This document shows, one piece after another, positions 45,620-53,956 of a DNA stretch of 64,000 nt (positions within the stretch are counted from its first letter, which is position 1; each line of letters starts with the position of its first letter). The position numbers and the translations under genes were made by a program. The notes under the pieces are model-generated. The model saw only the letters and a program-made list of their open reading frames with translations, searched no databases and was not told where the DNA came from. Source of the DNA: an uncultured bacterium. Its GTDB lineage: Bacteria > Cyanobacteriota > Vampirovibrionia > Obscuribacterales > Obscuribacteraceae. The stretch spans positions 55,520 to 119,519 of the forward strand of contig CAILLX010000135.1 in the NCBI GenBank assembly GCA_903835185.1. Direction: 5' to 3'.

Positions 45620-45667
45620 CTCCCGTAGCTCCGGCAAAGTGTCTCAAACTTTGCCATGCTACGGGAG
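45620..45667 (+). repeat. Long intercistronic hairpin between nuoA and nuoB
   Basis: CTCCCGTAGC (45620-45629) pairs with GCTACGGGAG (45658-45667). Inside, GGCAAAGT (45633-45640) pairs with ACTTTGCC (45648-45655): 18 perfect pairs with one 3x2 internal loop and a 7-base apical loop. No T tract. Probably an RNA processing, stability or attenuation element. Confidence 0.75.
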
Positions 45668-45724
45668 AATCTGTTTGCCGAAGCCGAAGGATAGCGCTTG
45701 GACAAGTACCCGGAGAGCATGATT

Positions 45725-46435
45725 ATGAAGAACCAAGATGCCAGCGCAGAAAGCGGTGCCGGAAAAGAAGAAGCCGGCTCACTTGTAATTCCGGCAGAGC
45801 TTAAAGACACTGTGACTCTGACAACAATTGATAAAGCTGTTGAGTTTCTCAGCCAAACTGTACTCAACACAGCTGTTAACTGGGCACGTTCCAACTCAGT
45901 ATGGCCGTTGACTTTCGGTACTTCGTGCTGTGCCATCGAGATGATGTGTGTTGGCATGTCGGCATTTGACATCTCGCGCTTCGGGTCCGAAGTTTTTCGG
46001 GCTACTCCCAGGCAGGCGGATCTGATTATCACAGCTGGAACTATTACACGTAAAATGGCTTCGGCTTTAATTACTCTCTATGAGCAGCTGCCTGAGCCAA
46101 AGTATGTAATAGCCATGGGGGCCTGCACTGTCACTGGTGGCATGTTTAACGATTCTTATTCAGTGGTGCAGGGAGTAGACAGGATCATTCCGGTGGATGT
46201 TTACCTGCCAGGTTGCCCACCGAGACCCGAAGCACTCCTTGATGCCCTTTTGAAACTGCAACAGAAAATCCGCAGTGAGTCGCTAACTGCACGCCGGCAG
46301 AGGCTTTACAGACAAAGTCCAATAAGGTATGTCGACTATGATAGCGGGCGTCCAGTAGAAGATCTGGTGTCAGATGTGCACCAAGAGATGAATGAGATTG
46401 CTGAGGCTGTTAAGTTCAAGGCGGACCGCTCCTAG
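45725..46435 (+). CDS. nuoB: NADH-quinone oxidoreductase subunit B
   Basis: ATG 45725 has GGAGAG eight bases upstream (a TTG at 45698 and ATG 45719 are alternatives); 236 residues. Cluster-N2 ligands are visible in [21 protein letters not shown] and [15 protein letters not shown]. Both the N-terminal ~45 and C-terminal ~50 residues extend beyond the compact core. Homologous to ndhK. Confidence 0.96.
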   Translation: MKNQDASAESGAGKEEAGSLVIPAELKDTVTLTTIDKAVEFLSQTVLNTAVNWARSNSVWPLTFGTSCCAIEMMCVGMSAFDISRFGSEVFRATPRQADLIITAGTITRKMASALITLYEQLPEPKYVIAMGACTVTGGMFNDSYSVVQGVDRIIPVDVYLPGCPPRPEALLDALLKLQQKIRSESLTARRQRLYRQSPIRYVDYDSGRPVEDLVSDVHQEMNEIAEAVKFKADRS

Positions 46436-46467
46436 ATTGTTAGCTCTGAAGCCGGAGGGCTTAAATA

Positions 46468-47007
46468 ATGACCGAAAGTGACCAAGCTGAAAAGAGCTCT
46501 GCTGGAACTGCTGCTCCAGGACAGTTTGGACAGTTATTGAGTGATAACGGCATTGAGTCGAACCGTCTGCCTGATTCGTGTGGTGTCGAGACAATTGAGG
46601 TTGACAGGCAACAGCTTGAAAATGCAGTGCAGAGGTTGCGAAAAAGCCCAGAGGCAGTGCTTGATCTTCTTCTGGCAGTCTCTGGTGTAGATTCTCCTGA
46701 AAGTTACGATTCTGTCTATCACCTCTGGTCGACCAGCAAAAGCGGAGAGCTTGTAATTAAGGTTAGAGTCGCTAAGTCGGAGGTGGCTCCAGGTGAGCTG
46801 CCCGAGGTTCCTTCACTTGCTCGAATATGGAGTGCAGCTAACTGGCATGAGCGCGAAAGTTACGACCTGGTCGGGATAAGATATAGCGGACATCCTTATT
46901 TAAGAAGGATTCTCAATCCATGGAATTGGGTTGGTCATCCGCTCAGGCGTGATTATAAACAGCCTGTAGACGCTCTCAATGACAAGAATCCCGTCAGTTT
47001 TCGTTAA
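46468..47007 (+). CDS. nuoC: NADH-quinone oxidoreductase subunit C
   Basis: 179 residues with the C-terminal signature ARIWSAANWHERESYDLVGI, GHPYLRRILNPWNWVGHPLR and RDY. N-terminal ~45 residues are poorly conserved. The ribosome site CGGAGGG within CCGGAGGGCTTAAATA recurs before nuoI and nuoK. Homologous to ndhJ; separate from NuoD, not fused. Confidence 0.94.
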   Translation: MTESDQAEKSSAGTAAPGQFGQLLSDNGIESNRLPDSCGVETIEVDRQQLENAVQRLRKSPEAVLDLLLAVSGVDSPESYDSVYHLWSTSKSGELVIKVRVAKSEVAPGELPEVPSLARIWSAANWHERESYDLVGIRYSGHPYLRRILNPWNWVGHPLRRDYKQPVDALNDKNPVSFR

Positions 47008-47021
47008 CAGAGGCATTTACC

Positions 47022-48245
47022 ATGGTACCGGAAATGACTGAAGAGTTAAGAGCAAACAAACTGAAAACTGATGAGATGCTCATCAATATGGGGCCACAGC
47101 ACCCAGCCACCCATGGTGTGCTCAGACTCATACTTAAACTTGATGGTGAGCTTGTCAAACATTGCGAACCGGTAGTGGGGCATCTGCACCGTGCCCAGGA
47201 GTGGCAGGGGCAGAATCGCACCTGGTTCCAGTATCAAGCGCTCATTGATCGTGTCGACTATCTGTCCGGAATGTTTACATCCTGGGCGCTTGCGCGTGCT
47301 GCTGAAAAGATTGACGATGTGAAAGTACCTCTGCGCGCCGAATATATGCGTGTAATAGTGGCGGAGATGAACAGGCTTACATCACACCTGCTCTGGCTCG
47401 GCACGTTTGGCATCGACCTGGGGGCGATGATGGGTCTGCCGTTTTACCCGTTTAGAGAACGTGAGGAGTTACTTGATCTGCTGGAAGCAATTGCCGGGCA
47501 GCGCATGATGTTCAACTATATTCGCATTGGCGGCGTTCAGAATGAGGCACCACCAGGTTGGTTTGCGCGACTGTTTAAGTTTACTGGAAGTTTTCCTGAT
47601 CGAATTGATGAATATGAAGCGATCCTTTCCAATAACCCGATTTTCTTAAAACGTACCAAAGCGGTGGGGATCTTACCCAGAAAGCTAGCCATCGACTATG
47701 GTGTTACCGGTCCGACTTTAAGGGCTTCCGGAGTTGCTTTAGACCTGCGTAAGGTCAAACCATACTCAGTTTATGATCGGCTGGACTTTGCAGTGCCTGT
47801 TTGTAATAGGGATGGTGATACATATGATCGGTACATGTGCCGCATCATAGAGATGCACGAGTCAAACAAGATTATCAGACAATGTATAGAGCAGATTCCT
47901 GGCGGAACAGCTGATGTGTTGCGTGAGAAGCGCAAAGCTTGTTCGGCGTGCGGCAAAGCGAATTGTCCTCATTGTGGTGGCGATTTAGCAATTATGGTCA
48001 AGAAGCAGAACGCCGGGCTACGTGTAAAAGCCGGTGAAGGTTTTGCTGCTGTTGAGTCGCCGCGCGGAGTTCTTGGCTGTTATATTATCTCGACCGGTAG
48101 CGATACTGCCTACAGGATAAAGTGGCGCAACCCGTCGTTCAGCAATCTGGCTGTTCTGCCTGAGTTGCTGCTTGATCATCAGATTGCTGACATTATGGCG
48201 ATATTCGGCTCCATTGATGTGATCTTGCCTGATGTCGATCGTTGA
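47022..48245 (+). CDS. nuoD: NADH-quinone oxidoreductase subunit D, with a Cys4 insertion
   Basis: 407 residues, quinone-site subunit. GPQHPATHGVLRLILKLDGE at the N-terminus, RMMFNYIRIGGV, GPTLRASGVALDLRK and the C-terminal DIMAIFGSIDVILPDVDR are canonical. At residues 307-318 there is a sequence CSACGKANCPHC (C307, C310, C315, C318) in the loop before GEGFAAVESPRGVLG, where standard NuoD proteins have a Cys-free helix. It looks like a small zinc- or Fe-binding knuckle. Confidence 0.95.
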   Translation: MVPEMTEELRANKLKTDEMLINMGPQHPATHGVLRLILKLDGELVKHCEPVVGHLHRAQEWQGQNRTWFQYQALIDRVDYLSGMFTSWALARAAEKIDDVKVPLRAEYMRVIVAEMNRLTSHLLWLGTFGIDLGAMMGLPFYPFREREELLDLLEAIAGQRMMFNYIRIGGVQNEAPPGWFARLFKFTGSFPDRIDEYEAILSNNPIFLKRTKAVGILPRKLAIDYGVTGPTLRASGVALDLRKVKPYSVYDRLDFAVPVCNRDGDTYDRYMCRIIEMHESNKIIRQCIEQIPGGTADVLREKRKACSACGKANCPHCGGDLAIMVKKQNAGLRVKAGEGFAAVESPRGVLGCYIISTGSDTAYRIKWRNPSFSNLAVLPELLLDHQIADIMAIFGSIDVILPDVDR

Positions 48246-48254
48246 GGTGAAATA

Positions 48255-49574
48255 GTGAATTCAGCAGTGTTTGAGATTGGTAAGTTTGCACGCCTGACTC
48301 TTTTGTGGTTATGCATAATATTTGGTGCAGTGTGGGGCGTGAGCTGGTCCATCGGCGTTCTTCTGCCGGCAGTTATCCTCAGTCAGTCCGGCGAATCAGG
48401 ACGGTTTTGGGCTCAACTCCTGCAGGCGCTTGTGCCTGTTGTTGCTGTGGCTCTTTTTGTTCCTCTCAATACTTGTTATATGGTCCTGGCAGAACGACGG
48501 CTGCTGGCTCTCTTCACTGTCCGCAAAGGTCCAAACAGAGTCGGTCCGGATGGTGCTTTTCAAACAGTTGCTGATGCTCTCAAGCTGCTGCTTAAAGAAG
48601 AGATTACGCCGCGTGGTGCTGATCTGCTGATGTATACACTGGCTCCAGTAATCTTTTTTGCACCTTCAATAATAGGTGTTATGCCTCTTCTGGCAGCAGT
48701 CTCCGGCAACCATCCGCTTTTTACTCCAGTCAATCTACCCACTGGGGTGTTTTATATTCTGGCTGTTTCATCTATTCCAGTGGTAGGAGTTGTGATGGGA
48801 GGCTGGGCAAGCAATAACAAGTATTCGCTGGTTGGAGCGCTGCGTTCTGCTGCCCAGGCGATAAGTTATGAGATTCCTCTGCTGCTCTCCATCATTACAG
48901 TCTGTTTGCTGGCAGGCACTCTCGATTTTGTGCAGATTGCCGACAATCAGAGGGGTAGTTTGTTGAACTGGAACATTTTAGGCGGTGGAGCTCTGACCCA
49001 CCTTGGCATTGGCTCCCCGTGGTGGTCAATCGCTGCTGCTCTTCTCCTTGCTGCCTGCTGTATTCTCTTGTTTGCACTTTATGTCATCTGCGCTTGTGCT
49101 GAGGTAAATCGCACTCCGTTTGATTTGCCTGAAGCTGAAAGCGAGCTGGTTAGCGGCTTTAATACAGAATATAGCGGTATCAAGTTTGCTATTTTCTTTC
49201 TGGCAGAGTATACCAACCTCTTTATTGTCTCTACTTTTGCTGCTGTTATGTTTCTCGGAGGTGGTCATGCGCCATTTCCAGGACTGGAAGATGCTTGTAT
49301 CTCCGGACTCAGAGGTCTTCTGGCTGCATGGTTTGGAGCATGCACTCCGTTCCAACTTGGCTGGTTGGTGAATTCACTAGTAAATCCAGCTACTGTGTCA
49401 CAGGTATTTTGGATTATCGTTAAAAGTTATGCCCTGGTCTGGTTTGCCAGTCTAATCAGAGCGACACTTCCCCGATTGCGTATTGATCAGCTTATGGACT
49501 ATAGCTGGAAGCGTTTGGTGCCGCTGGCATTAATTCTTCTTATCGCTGTTACATTCCTGAAGGAGCTTGTTTGA
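48255..49574 (+). CDS. nuoH: NADH-quinone oxidoreductase subunit H
   Basis: 439 residues from a GTG preceded by GAGGTGA; longer than the usual ~330-380. Family motifs KGPNRVGPDGAFQTVADALK, KLLLKEEITP and CACAEVNRTPFDLPEAESEL with GFNTEYSGIKFAIFFLAEY are present, with at least eight TM helices. Extra length lies at the N-terminus and in the loop near residues 340-390. Forms part of the quinone chamber; homologous to ndhA. Confidence 0.95.
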   Translation: MNSAVFEIGKFARLTLLWLCIIFGAVWGVSWSIGVLLPAVILSQSGESGRFWAQLLQALVPVVAVALFVPLNTCYMVLAERRLLALFTVRKGPNRVGPDGAFQTVADALKLLLKEEITPRGADLLMYTLAPVIFFAPSIIGVMPLLAAVSGNHPLFTPVNLPTGVFYILAVSSIPVVGVVMGGWASNNKYSLVGALRSAAQAISYEIPLLLSIITVCLLAGTLDFVQIADNQRGSLLNWNILGGGALTHLGIGSPWWSIAAALLLAACCILLFALYVICACAEVNRTPFDLPEAESELVSGFNTEYSGIKFAIFFLAEYTNLFIVSTFAAVMFLGGGHAPFPGLEDACISGLRGLLAAWFGACTPFQLGWLVNSLVNPATVSQVFWIIVKSYALVWFASLIRATLPRLRIDQLMDYSWKRLVPLALILLIAVTFLKELV

Positions 49575-49613
49575 ACATCACAGATAGTAAAAATAGATCC
49601 CATGTTGCTGAGA

Positions 49614-49773
49614 CGGAGGCAGGTAGGGAGATGAAAGATAGCGAAGCGAAGGGAATTCCGTAGGGGCGCGTCGGGACGCGCCCGTTGGGCGGCTCGCGAG
49701 CCGCCCCTACAGTTTAAAGGCGACGGTATAGCAGCTAAGGCGAGGGACGAAGGCTACGACGGAGGGCTTAATA
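49614..49773 (+). repeat. Repeat-rich nuoH-nuoI spacer with palindromic REP-like element
   Basis: Contains module M1 (49614-49648), a palindromic element (49660-49710) and module R1 (49717-49773). M1 and R1 recur in the nuoJ-nuoK spacer. The palindromic element has GTAGGGGCG/CGCCCCTAC outer ends and two internal hairpins: GGGCGCGTC/GACGCGCCC (49664-49683) and the 20-bp perfect GGGCGGCTCG/CGAGCCGCCC (49687-49706). Confidence 0.8.
49660..49710. repeat. 51-bp palindromic REP/MITE-like element
   Basis: Inverted ends GTAGGGGCG (49660-49668) and CGCCCCTAC (49702-49710) flank two G+C-rich hairpins. The composition differs sharply from surroundings. Similar short GGGCGGCTCGCGAGCCGCCC-type palindromes are familiar in many bacterial genomes as dispersed elements; that comparison is from memory. 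Confidence 0.7.
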
Positions 49774-49775
49774 AG

Positions 49776-50369
49776 ATGCTAGGTATGGTCGGTCGTGCTG
49801 CCGAAGGCTTTTATCAGGTGTGCCGTGGACTCTGGACTGTTTTTAAACACAGCGGTCGTCCGCCTACTACAAAGGAATTTCCTGATGTCATGCCAGAGCT
49901 TCCAGGAGCTTTTCGCGGCAGGCTGGCCTTGGCAGTCAATCCTGAGACTGGTGAGCACTTGTGTATCTCCTGCAGGCAGTGTGAGCGGGTCTGCCCAGAC
50001 AAGTGTATCGATATTACAGCGCACAAAAGTCCCCAGACCGGTAAGCTGGAGTTGATTGACTTTAAGATTGATCATGGACTGTGCATGTTTTGTGGCTTGT
50101 GCACTGAGGTCTGTCCAACCAGCTGCATAATTAACACAAGTGATTTTGAAATGTCCGAATATAGCCGTGGAGCACTAATTTATGATCTCAAGCGACTGAC
50201 TCTCAGCCAGGAGGAGTCAGCATATTACTTTGCCAAGAAAGACTTGCCGCCGCCTAAGCCTAAAGCTAAGCCAGCTCCAAAACCAGAGGCTGCTGGCGAT
50301 GCTGGAGAAAGTCTAGCGCAGCAGCCGTCAGATGTCAGCCAGCAACCCGGTCCTAAAGCGGAGGAGTAA
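49776..50369 (+). CDS. nuoI: NADH-quinone oxidoreductase subunit I
   Basis: 197 residues with two 4Fe-4S sets: CISCRQCERVCPDKC and CMFCGLCTEVCPTSC, ligating clusters N6a and N6b. An Ala/Pro/Lys-rich tail of ~35 residues follows the core and is unusual. CGGAGGGCTTAAT at the ribosome site. Homologous to ndhI. Confidence 0.95.
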   Translation: MLGMVGRAAEGFYQVCRGLWTVFKHSGRPPTTKEFPDVMPELPGAFRGRLALAVNPETGEHLCISCRQCERVCPDKCIDITAHKSPQTGKLELIDFKIDHGLCMFCGLCTEVCPTSCIINTSDFEMSEYSRGALIYDLKRLTLSQEESAYYFAKKDLPPPKPKAKPAPKPEAAGDAGESLAQQPSDVSQQPGPKAEE

Positions 50370-50378
50370 CACTCGATA

Positions 50379-50981
50379 ATGGAAAGTCTTAACTTGTTGA
50401 CAGCCTTGGCGCATGTGAATGTTGAGCAAGGATTCTTCTATGTGTTGGCAGCTATCGCTATACCGTTAGCTTATGGAGTAGTCTTTGATCGCAATGTTAT
50501 ACGTAGCGGTTTTCTTCTGATTGGTGTGTTTGCAACAATTGCTGGATTGTTTTTTTTACTTCAAGCGCAGTTCCTTGGACTGTCCCAGATCCTTATCTAT
50601 GGAGTCGGTATTACTCTGGTGATAGTAATTGCACTCATGCTTACAAATGCTAGGCAGGAGACAGGCATGAATCCGGCATTGCCAGCAAATGTTGGACTGG
50701 CGTCCTTCGTCTCTGTTCTGGTTTTTACAACTATTTATTTGTCGTTAAGATCAGCTGAAGACTGGCCACTCAAAAATGAATCATCGCTTAGCCTGCCGCC
50801 AAATATAGAGATGATTGGAAAGCATCTGATGACTTATTATGCTTTGCCTTTTGAATTTGCCTCAATATTGCTTCTGGCGGCATTAGTGGGTGCAGTCATG
50901 CTGTCCAAAGCCGAACCGGCTTCCCTGGCGAACGCCGGTGATGAGGCTGAACAAGCTGTGGATGGAACAGATAGAGTGTAG
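50379..50981 (+). CDS. nuoJ: NADH-quinone oxidoreductase subunit J
   Basis: 200 residues, five predicted TM helices, with ILIYGVGITLVIVIALML (family motif) and EFASILLLAALVGAVML in the last helix. Homologous to ndhG. Ten bases after nuoI. Confidence 0.93.
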   Translation: MESLNLLTALAHVNVEQGFFYVLAAIAIPLAYGVVFDRNVIRSGFLLIGVFATIAGLFFLLQAQFLGLSQILIYGVGITLVIVIALMLTNARQETGMNPALPANVGLASFVSVLVFTTIYLSLRSAEDWPLKNESSLSLPPNIEMIGKHLMTYYALPFEFASILLLAALVGAVMLSKAEPASLANAGDEAEQAVDGTDRV

Positions 50982-50985
50982 GTTC

Positions 50986-51109
50986 AAGGCAACGGTATAG
51001 CAGCTAAGGCGAGGGACGAAGCCGACGGAGGTAGGTAGGGAGATGAAAGATAGCAAAGCGTCTTGTCGCCCGGAGGAGGCGAGGGACGAAGCCGACGGAG
51101 GGCTTAATA
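50986..51109 (+). repeat. Duplicated spacer modules before nuoK
   Basis: R2 (50986-51031) and M2 (51026-51060) are near-copies of R1 and M1 from the nuoH-nuoI spacer. A third partial copy, R3 (51075-51109), shares GGCGAGGGACGAAG and CGACGGAGGGCTTAAT with R1, ending at the nuoK start. Confidence 0.8.
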
Positions 51110-51666
51110 TGATATCAAGAGCAAGCATTCACGTGGTTGCTTATGCAACGGCTGCTGTCGCAATTACAGTGTTATTTCTGGGTGGGCAGCTCGGGCAGTG
51201 GATTGAACTGGCTGGACTGTCAGTGAGCCGAGCCGACCAGATAGGATTTCTTGCACTGGTTGTGATGGGTCTAGTTTCGTGCTCTTTTGGTGGCAGCAGA
51301 CTTGGCGTGATGATTACAGGCACGATAGCAGCTTTTATTGTTTTGACTGCTCATCAAGAGCTTGCAATGGTGAGGTATCTGTCGCTCGGGGCTGTGCTCT
51401 TCGCCATCGGTATCTATGGGATGACCGTCTCTCGTAATGCAATACGTATGCTTATGTCTATTGAGCTGATGATAAATGCTGCCAATATCAACTTTGTGGC
51501 TTTTGCTCACTGGGTAGATCCGCTCCATATTCGCGGACAGCTTTTTGCCATCTTCGTCTTAACAGTCGCTGCTGCTGAAGCTGTAGTCGGGTTGGCAATT
51601 GTGCTGGCTCTCTACCGCAACATGAGTACAGTAAATATGGAGAAGTTCAATCTGCTTAAGTGGTAG
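51109..51666 (+). CDS. nuoK: NADH-quinone oxidoreductase subunit K with N-terminal membrane extension
   Basis: ATG 51109 follows GGAGGG by six bases; 185 residues against ~100 for normal NuoK. The C-terminal ~100 residues (from M87) are canonical: [38 protein letters not shown] and [17 protein letters not shown] with the two conserved membrane Glu. The first ~85 residues add up to three hydrophobic helices (~7-26, 42-58, 66-82). Alternatively translation begins at the internal ATG 51367. The frame from 51043 is not used; it runs through repeats. Confidence 0.88.
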   Translation: MISRASIHVVAYATAAVAITVLFLGGQLGQWIELAGLSVSRADQIGFLALVVMGLVSCSFGGSRLGVMITGTIAAFIVLTAHQELAMVRYLSLGAVLFAIGIYGMTVSRNAIRMLMSIELMINAANINFVAFAHWVDPLHIRGQLFAIFVLTVAAAEAVVGLAIVLALYRNMSTVNMEKFNLLKW

Positions 51667-51673
51667 CGTCTCT

Positions 51674-52270
51674 TTATTGTGCTTCCAGCAAGCCAGGAAG
51701 ATCAACAATTTCAACTCGTTTGCGACTTAGATCTACTCTTGGTACGAGAGCTTTAACAAAGGGGACCAAGATACTCTTGCCGTCAGCTGTCTGGGGCCCT
51801 TTTATCTCGAGGAGCTGATTACAACCATCTATTATATTGACTACAATTCCGATCGCAGAGCCAGCGGTTGTGTAGGCCTCCAGTCCAATCAGGTCTTCTA
51901 TCCACCATTCGTCATTCTCTAGAGCGGCAAGTTGCTCTCGGCTCACATAAAAATCTGCGTCGAGCAGCTCTTCTACAGAATTGCGATCTTCTCTTCCTGA
52001 TAGCTGAATGAGCAGCGTTCGCTTACCTGTCTTCAGCGATGAGATGCTGGCGGTAAACTGTTCACCACCAGGCAGTTGTATGAGTACTGATGTGATGGAG
52101 GCTAAGAGAGCAGGATTGTTAGTGGAATGGCGGAGTTTGAGCTCACCTTTCAGTCCGTGCCATCCAATCACTTTACCTACATGGAATAAACTTTCTCGAC
52201 TGTCAGATGCAGGCAAGGACCCTGTCTGGCTCTCTTCATTTTCTTCTTCTGGAGATAATTCACTTGTCAC
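51674..52270 (-). CDS. rimM: 16S rRNA processing protein RimM
   Basis: The GTG at 52270 with AAGGA seven bases upstream avoids an overlap with ubiX and gives 198 residues; the open frame reaches 52372. N-terminal domain HVGKVIGWHGLKGELKL, and PRC-barrel YTTAGSAIGIVVNIIDG... with LLEIKG and ILVPFVKALVPRVDL. RimM helps assemble the 30S head. A ~25-residue acidic N-terminus precedes the core. Confidence 0.93.
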   Translation of the reverse strand: MTSELSPEEENEESQTGSLPASDSRESLFHVGKVIGWHGLKGELKLRHSTNNPALLASITSVLIQLPGGEQFTASISSLKTGKRTLLIQLSGREDRNSVEELLDADFYVSREQLAALENDEWWIEDLIGLEAYTTAGSAIGIVVNIIDGCNQLLEIKGPQTADGKSILVPFVKALVPRVDLSRKRVEIVDLPGLLEAQ

Positions 52271-52298
52271 AAGACATTCCTTATTGTGGTTATGAGCG

Positions 52299-52952
52299 CT
52301 AAAGTGCCTGAGTCCGTGTTGTTGGTAGCGGTTGTGATTCTTCCTTCCAGCGCATGAAAAGATGGTGATCAAAACCTAACTGATCGAGTGAACGACCGAC
52401 AACAAAATCGATCTGATCTGCTACACTCTGCGGGCGGTGATAGAAGCCAGGCGAAGCAGCAGCCACAATAGCTCCAGCTTCGGTCAGTGAAACCATGTTT
52501 CTTAGTTGAATGAGATCAAAAGGCATCTCCCTCACAAGAACAAAGAGTGGACGTCTTTCTTTGAGACATACTGCAGCTGCCCTGTGGATTAAGTTCTCGC
52601 TAAGTCCGTGGGATAGTGCTGCTAAACTTCCCAGGCTGCAAGGCACAACAGCCATGCCGCGTGTCCTGTAAGAGCCGCTGGCAACTGACGCGCCAAAGTT
52701 GTTGATATTGTGCCAAACAAGCGGCGATGATAGTGGCAGGTTGAGATAGTTCAGCAGGCTCGACTTTGGGTTGTTGCCTAAAGATAAGTCCAGCTCCTCG
52801 GCAAAGACCTGTTCTGCTGCACATGAGACCATAAGCTCGACAGGTTGACCTGCTTCGATGAGATATTGGAGCAGCCTGAGCCCGTAAACTGAGCCGCTCG
52901 CTCCTGTTATTGCCAGGAGCAAAGGTAGTTTATCTGATGGTGTGAGGCTCAT
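52299..52952 (-). CDS. ubiX: UbiX-type flavin prenyltransferase
   Basis: 217 residues starting LPLLLAITGASGSVYGLRLL, the flavin-binding GASG motif. Then MAVVPCSLGSLAALSHGLSE, LKERRPLFVLVREMPFDLIQ and AASPGFYHRPQSVADQIDFV. It makes prenylated FMN for UbiD decarboxylases, e.g. in quinone synthesis. No ubiD in the window. Located between rimM and the exported protein gene. Confidence 0.95.
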   Translation of the reverse strand: MSLTPSDKLPLLLAITGASGSVYGLRLLQYLIEAGQPVELMVSCAAEQVFAEELDLSLGNNPKSSLLNYLNLPLSSPLVWHNINNFGASVASGSYRTRGMAVVPCSLGSLAALSHGLSENLIHRAAAVCLKERRPLFVLVREMPFDLIQLRNMVSLTEAGAIVAAASPGFYHRPQSVADQIDFVVGRSLDQLGFDHHLFMRWKEESQPLPTTRTQAL

Positions 52953-52975
52953 TCTCTTGCGACTCTGCTGGCTGC

Positions 52976-53956
52976 TTAAAAGTTGTCGGGGACGGCGGGT
53001 GCTGGTGGAGCAGCAGGTGTTTGCCTGGGACCATATGGTGTGCTCGTGGTATCTGCTGGTCTACTCGACGGCGGCGTGCTTTCAGTAGAGAAACGTCGGC
53101 CGTTGCTTCCTTCGCCAGGGAACTGCTCAACTGGTTCTTGTGCTGGGTTACCTTTCAGTTCGCCTGGGTTGACCGGATTGACACCTATTTTAAACGGTGC
53201 ATCAAGACGGATTGTCACTGGAGAACCGCTATCTATATAAAGGTCGTGATTTCTTTTTACAAGCGACCTTACTGTAGCGTTTCTCCAGCGTTCATTCCGG
53301 TTGTTATCTCCCATTCCGTAAATGGCATCGCGCAATACCTGTTGTTTAGTCACTACTTGCGGTCCTCTGCCGTTACGACCACGCTGGTTGTCAGAGACGC
53401 CTGGTGCTACAGCCTCGAAGCTGGTTGCCGAGCCTACGTACCCGACGCTGCTTCCCAAGTCAGGATTGCTCTCACTGCGTCTACCGACTCCTGTTGTCTC
53501 GCCTGCCAGTGAGGCGACTAATGGATAATCTATACCAGCAGGTGTTTTCAGTCGACTTAACTGAACGCGCAATTTGCCGTTTGGCTTCGGAGTACTCTTT
53601 TCGTGAGGCACACTGCCCGATGAGATTGCTTCAACTACCTCGGCAATTATTTGCGAGCCGGCCGGTATGATGACATCGGTACCGTTTGCTAGAACTGGCG
53701 TTGAGAGAGTGATTGTGAAGCGCTGCCCAACGTGGCTAATCTTAGATCCTATTGAGGAGTCCATTCTACCTTCGAAGGTGGTTCCTATCGGCAAGATGAC
53801 TGTCTTGCCGTACATCGTAGATGGTGCCCGATAATAAGCTTCAGGGTTGATATTGTGTTGGGCAGAGGCAATCGAATTTACTGTTGATGTTGCCAATGCG
53901 AGTGCAACTGTTGAATAAAAAAGTTGCTGAAGAGGAGTTGTGGCAGCTCTGTTCAT
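52976..53956 (-). CDS. Exported protein with VirB10/TrbI-like beta segment (tentative)
   Basis: 326 residues. Signal peptide (FYSTVALALATSTVNSIASA). The region ~48-110 (KTVILPIGTTFEGRMDSSIG ... NGTDVIIPAGSQIIAEVVE) has the LPxGT...IPAGS pattern seen in VirB10/TrbI-type T4SS channel proteins, though much of that family's core is not evident. A Pro/Ser/Thr-rich C-terminus follows. TAATG overlap with the small membrane gene upstream. Family call is weak; exported and envelope-located is safer. Confidence 0.55.
   Translation of the reverse strand: MNRAATTPLQQLFYSTVALALATSTVNSIASAQHNINPEAYYRAPSTMYGKTVILPIGTTFEGRMDSSIGSKISHVGQRFTITLSTPVLANGTDVIIPAGSQIIAEVVEAISSGSVPHEKSTPKPNGKLRVQLSRLKTPAGIDYPLVASLAGETTGVGRRSESNPDLGSSVGYVGSATSFEAVAPGVSDNQRGRNGRGPQVVTKQQVLRDAIYGMGDNNRNERWRNATVRSLVKRNHDLYIDSGSPVTIRLDAPFKIGVNPVNPGELKGNPAQEPVEQFPGEGSNGRRFSTESTPPSSRPADTTSTPYGPRQTPAAPPAPAVPDNF

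Noticed and set aside
51043..51108. Longer N-terminus for nuoK
   Set aside because: The added residues come from the repeated spacer module shared with the nuoH-nuoI junction; the ribosome site directly precedes 51109.
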